64,000 nt of DNA. Source: Chytridium lagenaria (taxonomy: Eukaryota > Chytridiomycota > Chytridiomycetes > Chytridiales > Chytridiaceae). The stretch covers positions 62,001 through 126,000 of the forward strand of contig JAHLKC010000070.1 of assembly GCA_025449115.1 (NCBI GenBank). Direction: 5' to 3'. Of the stretch, positions 48,058-60,300 are shown piece by piece (positions within the stretch are counted from its first letter, which is position 1; each line of letters opens with the position of its first letter). The translations under genes and the position numbers were made by a program. The notes beneath the pieces are model-generated. The model searched no databases. It saw only the letters and a list, made by a program, of their open reading frames with translations, and had not been told where the DNA came from.

Positions 48058-51000
48058 TGTTATTGTACACTATCAAAATAAAGGTGAACAACGCATTTTT
48101 ATTTATGCTTTATGTTTATTACATGATCATACATTAAGGGATTAAAATTCTGGGCCAACTATAAACTGGGGTGGGATTAGTGGGGTGAATTGTGTGTACA
48201 AGATGTTTAAGATATTCTCAACCAAATCAAAGCAGTTGTGTTCTTCCTCAACCAAAATAAAAAGTAATAATCGTCTGGCTTATTACACCAAAAGCTCTCT
48301 ACCGCGCATACGGACTGAACCGAATCTACCCGACGAACGACCCCGGTAGGTCTGCTGTAAGTCCTTTCACTCCTAGAATCCTCTGACGTTGGTGACGAGT
48401 AAAACCCATTCAATAACGATTCATAACGATCAAAACCATCCCGGCACTCGATCCATCCCCCCGTTCACGTTCACTATCCATCTCTCGAAAGCATCCACGA
48501 GACTCACTTGACGCTGTCATTTCACTCTCAATCTCATAGCTTAAATCCGAGTACATCTCACGGAATTCCTCGTCAGACGGTATGTAGGGGGAACAGTAGC
48601 GGCGGAAATTGCGTCGACGTAACGTGTTGTTGTACACGCGTCGGGTGTCTCTTTTAAGGACTCGGTCAAGGTTGGTGGCTTCTCGCTAAACTTTTCAGCG
48701 TAGAAGTTGAGAATGGTTTCAGTGGCAATGGCGCTCTTTAAATCGAGAAACTAACGTGAAAGTTAGAATAATCTTATAAATAAAGGAATATTACCTTCAA
48801 CTCATGCTTGAAACCGTAACGAGTCTCAAGTTCGACAGTCATGTGTTTTCGCTGAATGTTGAATTTTCCGGTAATGTGGATCTCGTGCGTTTGCGGATCA
48901 CGGCTAAGAACCTGTTCCAACGCTGAACAAGAAAATAGAATTAGAAACCATTTCTTCCTGAAAACTTCATTTTTGTAGACTTACTGATAAGGACTCCGTC
49001 TGATGAGCTCATCCTATCGATGCTAACAGCCATCATTTCCGAAAGAAACTCTTGTCCTTCTGGATCGAACTGCCGAAAGTGCCCGTGCGACTACGATCCA
49101 CAAAAAAATAGGATTACATTTTAAATAAATCACGTTTAAGAATAGAAAACGCGAAAAAGAATATATACCTTAAACGAGGTTTTCAACAACGTCTCTGCGG
49201 TCAAAGACTCACACATCTCCGTCTCAATGCTATGAAACCTTTCTCCATATGTCTGGAGAGCATGTCTATCCCTCCTGTCACTCTCAAGAGTGCTCCTCAT
49301 CGCACCCTCAATAACCCTCAAAGCCTCCTCTCTCTCCAACATCATCTCCCGCTCCCCCACAATCTTCTTCTCCGCAAACCCAAGCCCCCGTCACGAGGTT
49401 TTGCGACCAGAACGGATTCATCGCCCAAAGCGTCGCTTCAAGTCCCTCCCGGGTTCGACGGCAACTGTCGAGCTTAGACTGTGATAGTTAGTCATCGTTT
49501 GTTCTGGAGGATGTGTTACCTGGACGTTGCAAAAGAGCCTGTTGAAGTGCGTCGCGTATTCGCGTCTGTCATTCGCATGCATCGCTTCTCTAATCTTTGG
49601 AATTGCGTCCACTGTAATCAAGGTCCCCGATTTTATCAGTAAAGAAAAGCCAACTTTGTTGATAGCAAGACATTTTGAAAAGTCTTCGACGGTTTTTCTT
49701 TCTTTTTCAAAGGTGTTTTCTTTCTAGTTCTGGTTAGATACATAGAAGGTCTTTTTGTCCTATACCTCACAAAAATTTAATTGTCGAAAACCCGTGTATG
49801 ATAAAAACCGTAATTTTTCTTTAGCGCTACGGTGGTGATATCAATCCTTTAATCTTTTTTGACCTAGATTAAGGTCAATGGTAGAACAATGACACGCAAT
49901 ACTTTCAAAACTCTGAGACTCCAGTGAAAATCCCTTTCCCCAAATTTTCCCTCCTTATTTAATCCAATGTACCAAATCCCGGATACTCAAAATCCCTCCT
50001 TTCCGTTACTTTGTCCTCGATCCTGAATATCAATTGTCCTACGTTGTAGGGGTTCTAGGTTATGATGATGTTGTGACGAGCTAAAATGAGTGAGTTGACA
50101 GCCTGGACGCACGAAACTTGTACCTGATGTTTGACAGAGAAAAGCGGGTGGTGTGGGACGTAGCCTTGTCCTCGATCTTAAACTATAACTCTCCTACGGT
50201 GCTTTAAGGGTTCTTGGTGTGATGACGTGTTCACGAGCTAAAACGAGTGAGTTGACAGCCTGGACGCACGAAACTTGTACCTGATACTTGATTAATAGAA
50301 GGGGTAGTGGATCGATAATGTGGGATGTGGGATGGAAGTGATGTTGTTTTGGCTGAGGTTGTGGCAATGCGGTGAAACTCCTACGATGTTCTGTCAACAA
50401 ACATGAGCCCACACAAAAAATGCATCACCTACTTTGAAATCAACGGTAGCTCTAAATATCGAAAAACGAGTAAACGGTTTGCTTCCCAAAGAAGCGGGTT
50501 GTGTATGTTACTTAAGTGTGGATGTGGGGTTTGCTGCTGCGATGTTGGTGGATGCTCTGCGCTGCTAGTACCTGAAGTGCTGGTGGCTCGGTAAACAATA
50601 ACAAAAATTAAGAGATTTTCGTTGTCAACAATAAAAGAGAAACTCTAGAAAAGGGGGGAACGGCAAGGAGAACCCAATGTATGTTTGCTTGATATCATTG
50701 TATAGACTGGGTATTGAGTGTGGTTGAACTCGGAGACGCGGGTTATGCTGATAATCGCTTGAATCATCGGATCAAAGATTGGAGAAACAGGGTTGATTTG
50801 ATGTAAAGTAAAATAGAGGTGTAGGCGTGATAGGAGTGAAAAATAGGCCTGCGCTTTTATTAGATTAGCGTGGGTTCTTATACAAATGAGAAGTAGGGGA
50901 AAAGGAGTGCATGAACTATCGGTATTTGACGCCTCATTTGAATCTGTCGTTCATCTTGAAGGGCTCAAAAGAAATGGGGGTTATCAAAATTCAATATAAA

Positions 51001-51650
51001 GCAACATTACAAAACGAACACTATAATGACTTTACAAAACCACTCTTGATGGTACTAGCGTTAGCGGCACCGATCATCAAAACTTACCTTTGAACAACTT
51101 TCCAAGTATCCAAGAATCCATATATACGTCAAGGTCATTAAAGAGCCAAACAAAAAAAATACGATTATAACAATAAGCACTCACCTGAATAAAGAGGAAT
51201 ACTGACCGATACATCTATCAACATAAGAAAGAGAAAAGCGATAATAAGTATTTATGGCAACTAAGGATGGAACTCGAGTACCCAGCTGATACGTTCACTC
51301 ACAAATATGTGCATAATAAACATCAGGAGAGACTCCTGTAGTCAAGCTCAAAGGGTTTTGATCAACACAGTTTCAACACAGTTGCAGCGCGGAAGGAAAA
51401 TACAAGGCTCCACTTAATAACAAACCTTACTAACGTTAAGATAAGAACTCTCCCTCTCAAAAAAGAAGCGACGCTCGTGAAAAATCGTATCTTTCCGCCC
51501 CAGAACAAACTGTATAAAGATGATGTTAGACATTGTGGATTACTCAACGCCGACCGTGGTCTCGTCAATAAAGAAATCCAACATAAAACTCACCAGATTC
51601 TGCAACAAATTCGGTTTGCCATGTCTCAAACCTTTCCTTTGCTCCTCTTT
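48058..51650. repeat. Tandem segmental duplication, copy A
   Basis: This segment is repeated in the same orientation at about 52545-56490 with high identity across coding and non-coding parts. Differences are scattered substitutions and many single-base indels. More diverged similarity appears to continue past the right ends (about 52150-52330 against 56970-57080), so the ancestral unit may be near 4.5 kb. Confidence 0.9.
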
Positions 51651-51723
51651 CTAAGGCTCTCTCTCGACTCTCTGGCCATCTCACACTCACCACTTTTTCG
51701 CTAGACAACTTTACCTGATTCAT
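48299..51723 (-). CDS. Unrecognised multi-exon gene, copy A of a tandem pair
   Basis: An ATG at 51723 opens an exon reading MNQVKLSSEKVVSVRWPESR and ERALERGAKERFETWQTE, ending at a GTGAGT donor; the next exon includes FVLGRKDTIFHERRFFFERE. Near the 3' end are clear exons: IPKIREAMHANDRREYATHF, then EREMMLEREEALRVIEGAMR with RRDRHALQTYGERFHSIETE, SHGHFRQFDPEGQEFLSEM, DPQTHEIHITGKFNIQRK, FLDLKSAIATETILNFYAEK and CSPYIPSDEEFREMYSDL. The tail is Ser/Arg-rich (ERTYSR, RGRSSGR). The conserved stop is at 48299. The protein looks soluble and helical, with a charged coiled coil. I do not recognise a family. Exons between about 49.7 and 51.4 kb are unclear and include a direct repeat. Several frames are broken by one base (e.g. 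at CCAACC near 48673, and near 49390). Confidence 0.5.
50025..50291. repeat. Two direct repeat units of about 125-140 bp in copy A
   Basis: Two units share a CGAGCTAAAA(T/C)GAGTGAGTTG core followed by ACAGCCTGGACGCACGAAAC. They begin with TCCTCGATC and end near TGTACCTGATRYTTGA. The same pair is present in copy B at about 54865-55140. Read on the minus strand, each encodes a short stretch like QVQVSCVQAVNSL, so they may be duplicated exons. Confidence 0.7.
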
Positions 51724-52149
51724 TACGCGGTAATCGCCAAATTACCCAGGTGATCCGCATTCCATACCCTTTTTTCCACGCCTTTCTTGGCATTCTGTAA
51801 CATGTCCTAAGCAAAGAGCGAATCCATGTAGAAAATCAATAGTATTACACTGAAAAAGGAGCAATATTCCGATATCAGCTATCAAAAAAAATAAAGAAAT
51901 AGAAACAGCAGGCGAAAATTAATATAATTGCCAAGAAATGATAGAATTCGAATTAATTCCGTGGAGGAACCTCGACCGGAAGGATGTAAATTTCCTCGGC
52001 TGATCCTCAGAGTCCGTGCTTCTTGCGCGGAAAGAAAATTGCCGTAGTCAGGCTCAAATGTCTTCAATCGATGTATTTAGAGGTGCAGAAAAACAATAAA
52101 AAAGCTTTGTCCAAAAAAATCGTTTACCCCATGCCCTTCAAAGAGAAAC

Positions 52150-52310
52150 TTGAGGACGTCGTCGTCGCTTCAAACTATTTATAATGTGCAGGCAGTTTAT
52201 CCCAGCTTCCTTCTCGAAGCCGTTCCAAATTTTAAGATAACAATAGCGACAATGCTAATAGCCAGGTAGATTCTCCAATCAAAAAACGTTAAAATCGCAT
52301 TAAAAGTCTG
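52150..52310 (-). CDS. Possible C-terminal exon of a membrane protein
   Basis: On the minus strand this region reads FNAILTFFDWRIYLAISIVA then IVILKFGTASRRKLG and a stop: a single hydrophobic helix followed by a short basic end. A diverged counterpart near 56980-57080 reads ILNTLQHFLIGVSAIFIMFF then LTASRTKME and a stop. The preserved layout in two diverged copies supports coding. Upstream exons were not identified, so the gene is partial at best. Confidence 0.3.
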
Positions 52311-52544
52311 GGAAATGATAAATATAGGTGCAGAAGGTTGGCCAAGAGAAATCTGCACAATAATACAATAAGCCAACTACGCATTGTTACTTATACATTG
52401 ATCTTATTACCGTACATTATGGAAAATAATAGTGACTTGGGCGATAGGATTACGGTTGAGTGGTGAATCCGACAAAGATGTTCAACGTAACTCTCAACCA
52501 AACAAAAACAAGATTAATAAGTTTTTATTTAGGCGGCTATAAGT

Positions 52545-55500
52545 TATCTTTATTGTACACGGAAACTTCGCCATGGCAAAGAACACTATCAATTTACACA
52601 ATATATGAAAAAAGGTTAACTACGCATTCTTATTTAAGCTTTATGTTTATTACATGATCATACATTAAGGGATTAAAGTTCTAGGCCAACCTTTAAACTG
52701 GGGTGAGATTAGTGGGTGAATTCTGTATACAAGATGTTTAAGATGTTTCTCAACCAAATCAAAGCAGTTGTGTTTCTTCCTCAACTAAAATTAAAAAAAA
52801 AATAATCGTCTGGCTCAATTCACCAAAAGCTCTCTACCGCGCGTACGGACTGAACCGAGATCTACCCGACGAACGACCCCGGTAGGTCCTGCTGTAAGTC
52901 CTTTCACTCCTAGAATCCTCTGACGTTGGTAACGAGTAAAACCCATTCAATAACGATTCATATCTATCAACACCATCCCCGGTACTCGATCCATCCCCCC
53001 TTTCACGTTCACTATCCATTTCTCGAAAGCATCCACGAGACTCACTTGACGCTGTCATTTCACTCTCAATCTCATAGCTTAAATCGAGTACATCTCACGG
53101 AATTCCTCGTCAGACGGTATGTAGGGGAACCGTAGCGGCGGAAATTGCGTCGACGTAACGTGTTGTTGTACACGCGTCGGGTGTCTCTTTTAAGGACTCG
53201 GTCAAGGGTTGGTGGCTTCTCGCTAAACTTTTCAGCGTAGAAGTTGAGAATGGTTTCAGTGGCAATGGCGCTCTTTAAATCGAGAAACTAACGTGAAAGT
53301 TAGAATAATCTTATAAGTAAAAAGAAAGTATACCTTCAACTCATGCTTGAAACCGTAACGAGTCTCAAGTTCGACCGTCATGTGTTTTCGCTGAATGTTG
53401 AATTTTCCGGTAATGTGGATCTCGTGCGTTTGCGGATCACGGCTAAGAACCTGTTCCAACGCTGAACAAGGAAACAGAATTAGAAACCATCTCTTCCTGA
53501 AAACTTCATTTTTGTAGACTTACTGATAACGACTCCGTCTGATGAGCTGATCCTATCGATGCTAACAGCCACCATTTCGAAAGAAACTCTTGTCCTTCTG
53601 GATCGAACTGCCGAAAGTGCCCGTGCGACTACGATCCATAAAAAAAATAGGATTAAATTTAAAAAATCACATTTAAGAAAAGAAAACGCGAAAAAGAATA
53701 TATACCTGAAACGAGGTTTCCAACAGCGTCTCTGCGGTGAAAGCTCACGCATCTCCGTCTTAATCTTATGGAACCTTTTTCCATATATCTGGATAGCGTG
53801 TCGATCCCTCCTCGTAGACATATGAAAAAAGGTTTCAAGGAGGTATCGACACGCTATCCAGACATATGAAAAAGGTTCCATAACAATGAGACGGAGATGC
53901 GTGAGCCTTTCACCGCAGAGACGCTGTTGGAAACCTCGTTCACGGGGTTAAATTGTAAAAAAAATCACATCTAAGAAAAAGGAAAACGCAAAAGAATGTA
54001 TACCTTAAACGAGGTTTCCAACAGCGTTTCTGCGGTGAAAGGCTGACGCATCTCCGTCTCAATGCTATTAAACCTTTCTCCATATGTCTGGAGAGCATGT
54101 CGATCCCTCCTCTCACTCTCAAGACTGCTCCTCATCGCACTCTCAATAACCCTCAAAGCCTCCTCTCTCTCCAACATCATCTCCCGCTCCCCCACAATCT
54201 TCTTCTCCGCAAACCCAAGCACCCCTGTCACGAGGTTTTTGCGACCAGAACGGATTCATCGCCCAAAGTGTCGCTTCAAGTCCCTCCCGGGTTCGACGGC
54301 AGCTGTCGAGCTTAGACTGTGATAGTTAGTCATCGTTTGTTATGGAGGATGTGTTACCTGGACATTGCAAAAGAGCCTGTTGAAGTGCGTCGCGTATTTC
54401 GCGTCTGTCATTCGCATGCATCGCTTCTCTAATCTTTGTGATTTGCGTCCACTGTAATCAAGGTCCCCGATTTTATCAGTAAACGATAAAAGCCAACTTT
54501 GTTGATAGTAAGACATTTTTGAAAAGTGTTCGACGGTTTTTTCTTTTCTTTTTCAAAGGTGTTTTCTTTCTAGTTCTGGTTAGATACATAGAAGGTCTTT
54601 TTGTCCTATACCTCACAAAATTTAATTGCCGAGAACCCGTGTATGATAAAAACCGTATTTTCTTTAGCGCTACGGTGGTGATATCAATCCTTTAATCTTT
54701 TTTGACCTAGATTAAGGTCAATGGTAGAACAATGACACGCAATACTTTCAAAACTCTGAGACTCCAGTGAGAAATCCCTTTCCCCAGATTTTCCCTCCTT
54801 ATTTAATCCAATATACCAAATCCCAGATACTCAAAATCTCCTCCTTTCCGTTACTTTGTCCCTCGATCCTGAATATCAATTGTCCTACGTTGTAAGGGTT
54901 CTAGTTATGATGATGTTGTGACGAGCTAAAATGAGTGAGTTGACAGCCTGGACGCACGAAACTTGTACCTGATGTTTGACAGAGAAAAGCGGGTGGTGTG
55001 GGACGTAGCCTTGTCCTCGATCCTAACCTGTAACTCTCCTACAGTGCTTTAAGGGTTCTTGGTGTGATGACGTGTTCACGAGCTAAAACGAGTGAGTTGA
55101 CAGCCTCGACGCACGAAACTTGTACCTGATACTTGATTAATAGAAGGAAGGGTAGTGATCGATAATGTGGGATGTGGGATGGAAGTGATGTTGTTTTGGC
55201 TGAGGTTGTGGCAATGCGGTGAAACTCCTACAATGTTCTGTCAACAAACATGAGCCCACACAAAAAATGCATCACCTACTTTGAAATCAACGGTAGCTCT
55301 AAATATCGAAAAACGAGTAAACGGTTTGCTTTCCCAAAGAAGCGGGTTGTGTATGTTACTTAAGTGTGGATGTGGGGTTTGCTGCTGCGATGTTGGTGGA
55401 TGCTCTGCGCTGCTAGTACTGAAGTGCTGGTGGCTCGGTAAACAATAACAAAAATTAAGAGATTTTCGTTGTCAACAATAAAAGAGAAACTCTAGAAAAG

Positions 55501-56490
55501 GGGGAACGGCAAGGAGAACCCAATGTATGTTTGCTTGATATCATTGTATAGACTGGGTATTGAGTGTGGTTGAACTCGGAGACGCGAGTTATGCTGATAA
55601 TCGCTTGAATCATCGGATCAAAGATTGGAGAAACAGGGTTGATTTGATGTAAAGTAAAATAGAGGTGTAGGCGTGATAGGAGTGAAAAATAGGCCTGCGC
55701 TTTTATTAGATTAGCGTGGGTTCTTATACAAATGAGAAGTAGAAGAAAAGGAGTGCATGAACTATCGGTATTCGACGCCTCATTTGAATCTGTCGTTCAT
55801 CTTGAAGGGCTCAAAAGAAATGGGGGTTATCAAAATTCAATATAAATCAACATTACAAAACGAATACTATAATGACTTTACAAAACCACTCTTGATGGTA
55901 CTAGCGTTAGCGGCACGATCATCAAAACTTACCTTTGAACAACTTTCCAAGTATCCCAAGTATCCATAAAAATCGTCGACTCTGGAAGGTCATTAAAGAG
56001 CAAAAAAAACACGATTACAACAATAAACACTCACCTGAATAAAGAGGAATAGTGACCGATACATCTATCAACATAAGAAAGAGAAAAGCGATAATAAGTA
56101 TTTATGGCAACTAATGATGGAAATCGAGTACTCAGCTGATACGTTTACTCTCACAAATACGTACATAATGGCATTAGGAGAGACTCCTGTAGTTAAGCTC
56201 AACAAAGCTCCTACACAGTCGTAGCGCGGAAGGAACATACAAGGCTCCGCTTACTAACAAACCTTACTAACGTTAAGATAAGAACTCTCCCTCTCAAAAA
56301 AGAAGCGACGCTCGTAAAAAAATTGTATCTTTACGGCCTAGAACAAATTGTATAAATATAATGTTAGACGCTGTGGATTATTCAACGCCCACTGTACGTG
56401 GTCTCGTCAGTAAATAAGTACAACGTCAATCTCACCAGATTATGTAACGAAGTCATTTTGCTATTTCTCAAGCCTTTGCTTCGCCCCACG
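52545..56490. repeat. Tandem segmental duplication, copy B
   Basis: Second copy of the 48058-51650 segment. It is longer mainly because of an inverted-repeat insertion and a partial exon re-duplication at 53711-54010. No reverse transcriptase, transposase, terminal repeats or target-site duplication were seen, so it looks like a tandem gene duplication rather than a mobile element. Confidence 0.9.
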
Positions 56491-56600
56491 TCTTTCCTCT
56501 AGTATTTCGCCATCCAACGTTCACCACGTTGCTTCCAGCCAATCTTCTTACCACTTTTCCGTTCACCTTCAATCCGCCGAATCAAGTTGACGTGACTTCT
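52834..56600 (-). pseudogene. Unrecognised gene, copy B, rearranged
   Basis: It carries the same exons as copy A (HITGKFNIQRKHMTVELE, EREMMLEREEALRVIESA, SSESRGCFREMDSERERG, SRTYRGRSSGRSRFSPYAR with stop at 52834). Some frames broken in copy A are open here (KPPTLDRVLKRDTRR), while others open in A are broken here (after RNFRRY and before SYEIES). The coiled-coil exon is disrupted by a palindrome and a partial second copy (53711-54010), and the 5' exon has diverged with loss of the start codon. I therefore call this copy the probable pseudogene. If the indels are sequencing errors, the palindrome still remains. Confidence 0.5.
53711..53939. repeat. Palindrome with 101-bp arms inside copy B
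   Basis: Sequence 53711-53811 (starting ACGAGGTTTCCAACAGCG) is repeated as a near-perfect reverse complement at 53839-53939, with a 27-nt spacer. The arms are exon sequence. Directly after it, 53940-54030 repeats in direct orientation the intron/exon start found at 53650-53730. Copy A has no such structure, so it arose after the duplication. Confidence 0.9.
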
Positions 56601-57324
56601 AGCCCCCGAGCCATAAGCTAAAAATAATAGAAGGGCATACCCAGTCTGGGTATTCTGTTGAACAGATCGTCTTTTCAGGTTTAAACACCATAGAATTATG
56701 TTGAATTGACTTTAATCTTCTAGAACACAAATAGGATGCAGCTTTTCTGATCTAAGCCACTAAATTTTCTAAACAGGCCCTAGATCTGAACCGCTTAAGG
56801 CCAATTACCGATTGTATAATTGTATATAGGTCTGAAGATGTGTCAATATTATTATCAAGATAAGAGCCGTACCTTTTTTAATACCCTTTTTTAAGAATTT
56901 CACAAGTATTAATTGCTTTTATACCTTTGCAGGAAAAATAAGGACGCAGCCATCGCTTTCATAAATATAACGCGCAGGCAATTCATTCCATTTTGGTTCT
57001 CGAAGCCGTTAAAAAAAACATAATAAAAATCGCAGAGACTCCAATCAAGAAATGTTGAAGTGTATTGAGAATCTGTAAGTCAATAAGTTCCTCGAATCAT
57101 CTTATTTGATTATTATCAGCCAAGTCCAACAAAGCTAAAAAGGTTTCGAGCTTATATTAAGATGGATGAATTGGGGAACAAGTATCTGCTCGGCTGAATG
57201 TGGCTCGTCTGATGCGGAAGCTTTTAATGCAAGTAGGGAAATGGGGCGGAGCCAAAGTCCGCGATAATTTGTTTTTGCAGCACCTAAGATAAAAAAAACT
57301 ATAGATATGTATATAATTAATTAA

Positions 57325-60300
57325 TTACAATATGTTTTCCTGACGCGCTTCAGACCCACACGCCCATAGCCCACCTCTCCAAAAGCAGCGCACCACAATC
57401 TCCGAAAACCTTAGCAGCACGTCTGGAATACCGCCTTCTTCCCTTCCTTCTCCGCCAACATCCCAATGACTCCGCAGCACACTGCGCCCAGCGCCATAAA
57501 ACTCTCCTCCGTCAAGAAACTTGTTCCTTAATCTGGTTTGGTTTAAAAATGTCTTGAACCACTTGACGACAGCCCGCTTCTTCCCAGGCTTTCCTAAAAC
57601 CCAGGACTCACAGAACGCTTGACACCTCTCATTATTTGATGCGCTACTTGCAAGAATAAGCAAAGCTTTCGAACTTTCCGTATCGAATTTTGAAGTGCAG
57701 CGATCCCTTTAACCATCCTCTTTAACATCTCTCTTCCATCTTCGCCCCCCGATCCATCTCCTTCGTCGCACACACCCCGATGAAGACATCAATGCCAGTT
57801 GATACGTGGAAAACACTTGCGAAGGTATCGACAGTCTCCCCAATTCTTCCACAACTTTGATCAAACATTGAACAATCTCATCGAACCTCACATTGGGCAC
57901 TGCCAGAATCGCCATATTGCACTCGCTCACGCTTCAACATACGTCATCGGAAACCTCGCCTCCTTTTTAAATGACATTGCAAGCGGTTCAAGCATTGCAT
58001 TCCATTCCAATTGCTTTTCTTTCATATCCATATAAAACGACTCATTTGGAGTGTGACTAATATGCACATCGTCCATACACGATCCTTCCTCATCATTTCC
58101 TTGACCAACAAAGGTTTTTACATCCCTATGCTGCAGTCCGAATCTCCCAACCATCAAAACGTTCGCATAGAACCTTAAAAAGTAACATTTAAATATTTCG
58201 ACGTCAATTTTACGTTCACTCCAATATTGCAATGCCAAGTCACAAGCTTCAAGTCCGTTCGCCGGAGCATCTAACATTGCCATCATCAATGCCCCATAAA
58301 GTTGATATGCTTGCTTCGCAGACTCATCACAGAATTTAGTGATAACTACGAGACGCTTCGTCAAGAATTTCGATACTCTAGTCCAAAATCTTGTCCTCGC
58401 AGCAAAAAACGAGAATTGCACATCGTGTGGAACAATCGTGAAGGTTCTTTCCTGCTTCTAAGTAGCGCATGATTGAATGTCAACACGATCACCAAAAATT
58501 TGTCCTCCACTCCAAATTCCTCGTGTAGGTTGCCAACAAGCGACAAAGCGTAAAGGCAATTTCTCACACAGTAATGCCAATCTTCATGCTGCTGTGCTGA
58601 TACAGCAACATCGCATGTCCCTCCCCTACTCCGCATCCACAAAAAAATCAATTTTAAACAATCCTTTGATAATGGCTCTCTTTGATTCCTTAGGATTTTT
58701 TGGCCATAGAATCCCGCAGAGCTCTAACGATTGGATTGCATAGGCAATGACCTTTGAAGCCGGCAAACTATTAGTACTCGCCCATGCAAGGCGGCTAGTG
58801 CCGCGGCTTTGCGGTCAGGTGCCAGGAGTTGTTTAAGTGGTTTGTGTTGATATTCGTTTTTGCTGTTAGCAAAGAGGTCGTCGGTTTCCTCGGAATGTTG
58901 AATAAAATCGAGACTTGCCTCAGAATTTCTCTGCCCTCAAAGTAAAGATAGTCGTCAACAAGTAAACACCTATGTACAGTAATAACACGTAAGAAAGATA
59001 AAACCTTGAGAACAACGGACCGTGCGCCAACATTCATACAGAATTATGGACAATAAAAGAGAAAATGCATTAACAAAAACAAATTATGCCTTACCCAAAA
59101 TCCACATTTGCAGACACCATTTTGACAACATCATTAGACCTCCAAAAGTGATACGCCATACTTGGCAACAACGCTTTCTTTTGCTCAGGGTAGACATCTC
59201 CGAAATTTTCAAGCCGTAAGGCAAATTTCAAGTGAAGTCCCTGTCTTTCCGTTAACGCTAAGCTCTCGTATATAGCGTTTCGAATGGATATATGCCGGAA
59301 AAAGAACGTAGAACTCTCAGCCTTAAGGTCGGGATCATCTCTACAGATAAAGTCGTGAGGATCGCTGTTCTTAATTAATTCGGCGAGGATATCCGGGCAG
59401 AGAGAGGTTGCAGAATCTTCAATGTCATCGAGCAAAAAAAATGACGTCAGGAAGACGAAAGTATTGACCAAGGATCGATGCCGTTTTTAATATGTTTTTT
59501 AGGAAAAAATCCATTCTTCATGCGAGAAAACGTCAGCGAACGACTCAAGGTAGGAACAGGTTACCCATCAAACTGAGCCAGTATTAAAGATTCAACTTTA
59601 CGGCTGAGCATTTCGTCCATCATTTTCCAATTATTATCTATTAATCGGCCGTCTTCGTCAACTAGTTTAAATGCATTCTGTACAAAGTACGTCACGATTG
59701 TATCAACTTGGAGGAGATTTCCTTTCGTTTTTTCCATTATGACTATTTAATGAGCACATGCAATGAAGTTTTTGGTGGCATACCATCGATAAGTTGATCA
59801 TTCACAGACTTAAATCCTGATCTCTTACACTTAAAATGACAGGAAAGGGCTTGTTTTAGGAGCTCATATACCGTATAATTCTACTTACAAAATATCGCTT
59901 AACTTCGTCGTGCTGAAGGCCATTTTAATTTCATCTTTTTTATCGTGTTGAAGCAAAGCAATGGGGTGGTCTTCGTCTAATGGCCTGGAGAATATAGTCA
60001 AACAGATCTAGAGTCAGTTAGGGAGAGTAGGTAGAAGTGATAACAAGGCTGAAATATACCATTGGGGTCGCCTCAATCATTGTGATGAGTACCTCCAGTG
60101 AGGTAGCGTCGATCCACTTAAAATGCCAAGATTAGTTCGGAAAAAAGATTTCACGGTATTAAAATAATCTTAAAAAATCACCTGTGCATCATCAAGTAAA
60201 ACGACAAGCCGACTCTTCCGAATTACATGCCCAATAATTTTCGCTACAACACTTTTGACAATAGCCTTCCTCCCCTCCGCATCTATACTACCCTTTCCTT

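Noticed and set aside
50911..51093. Forward open frame conserved in both duplicate copies (also 55757-55969)
   Set aside because: Its conservation is explained by the recent DNA duplication. The ends differ in frame between copies and no start context or family was seen.
48058..57080. LTR or non-LTR retrotransposon
   Set aside because: There is no reverse transcriptase, integrase, gag, terminal repeat, poly-A end or target-site duplication; the duplicated DNA carries introns.
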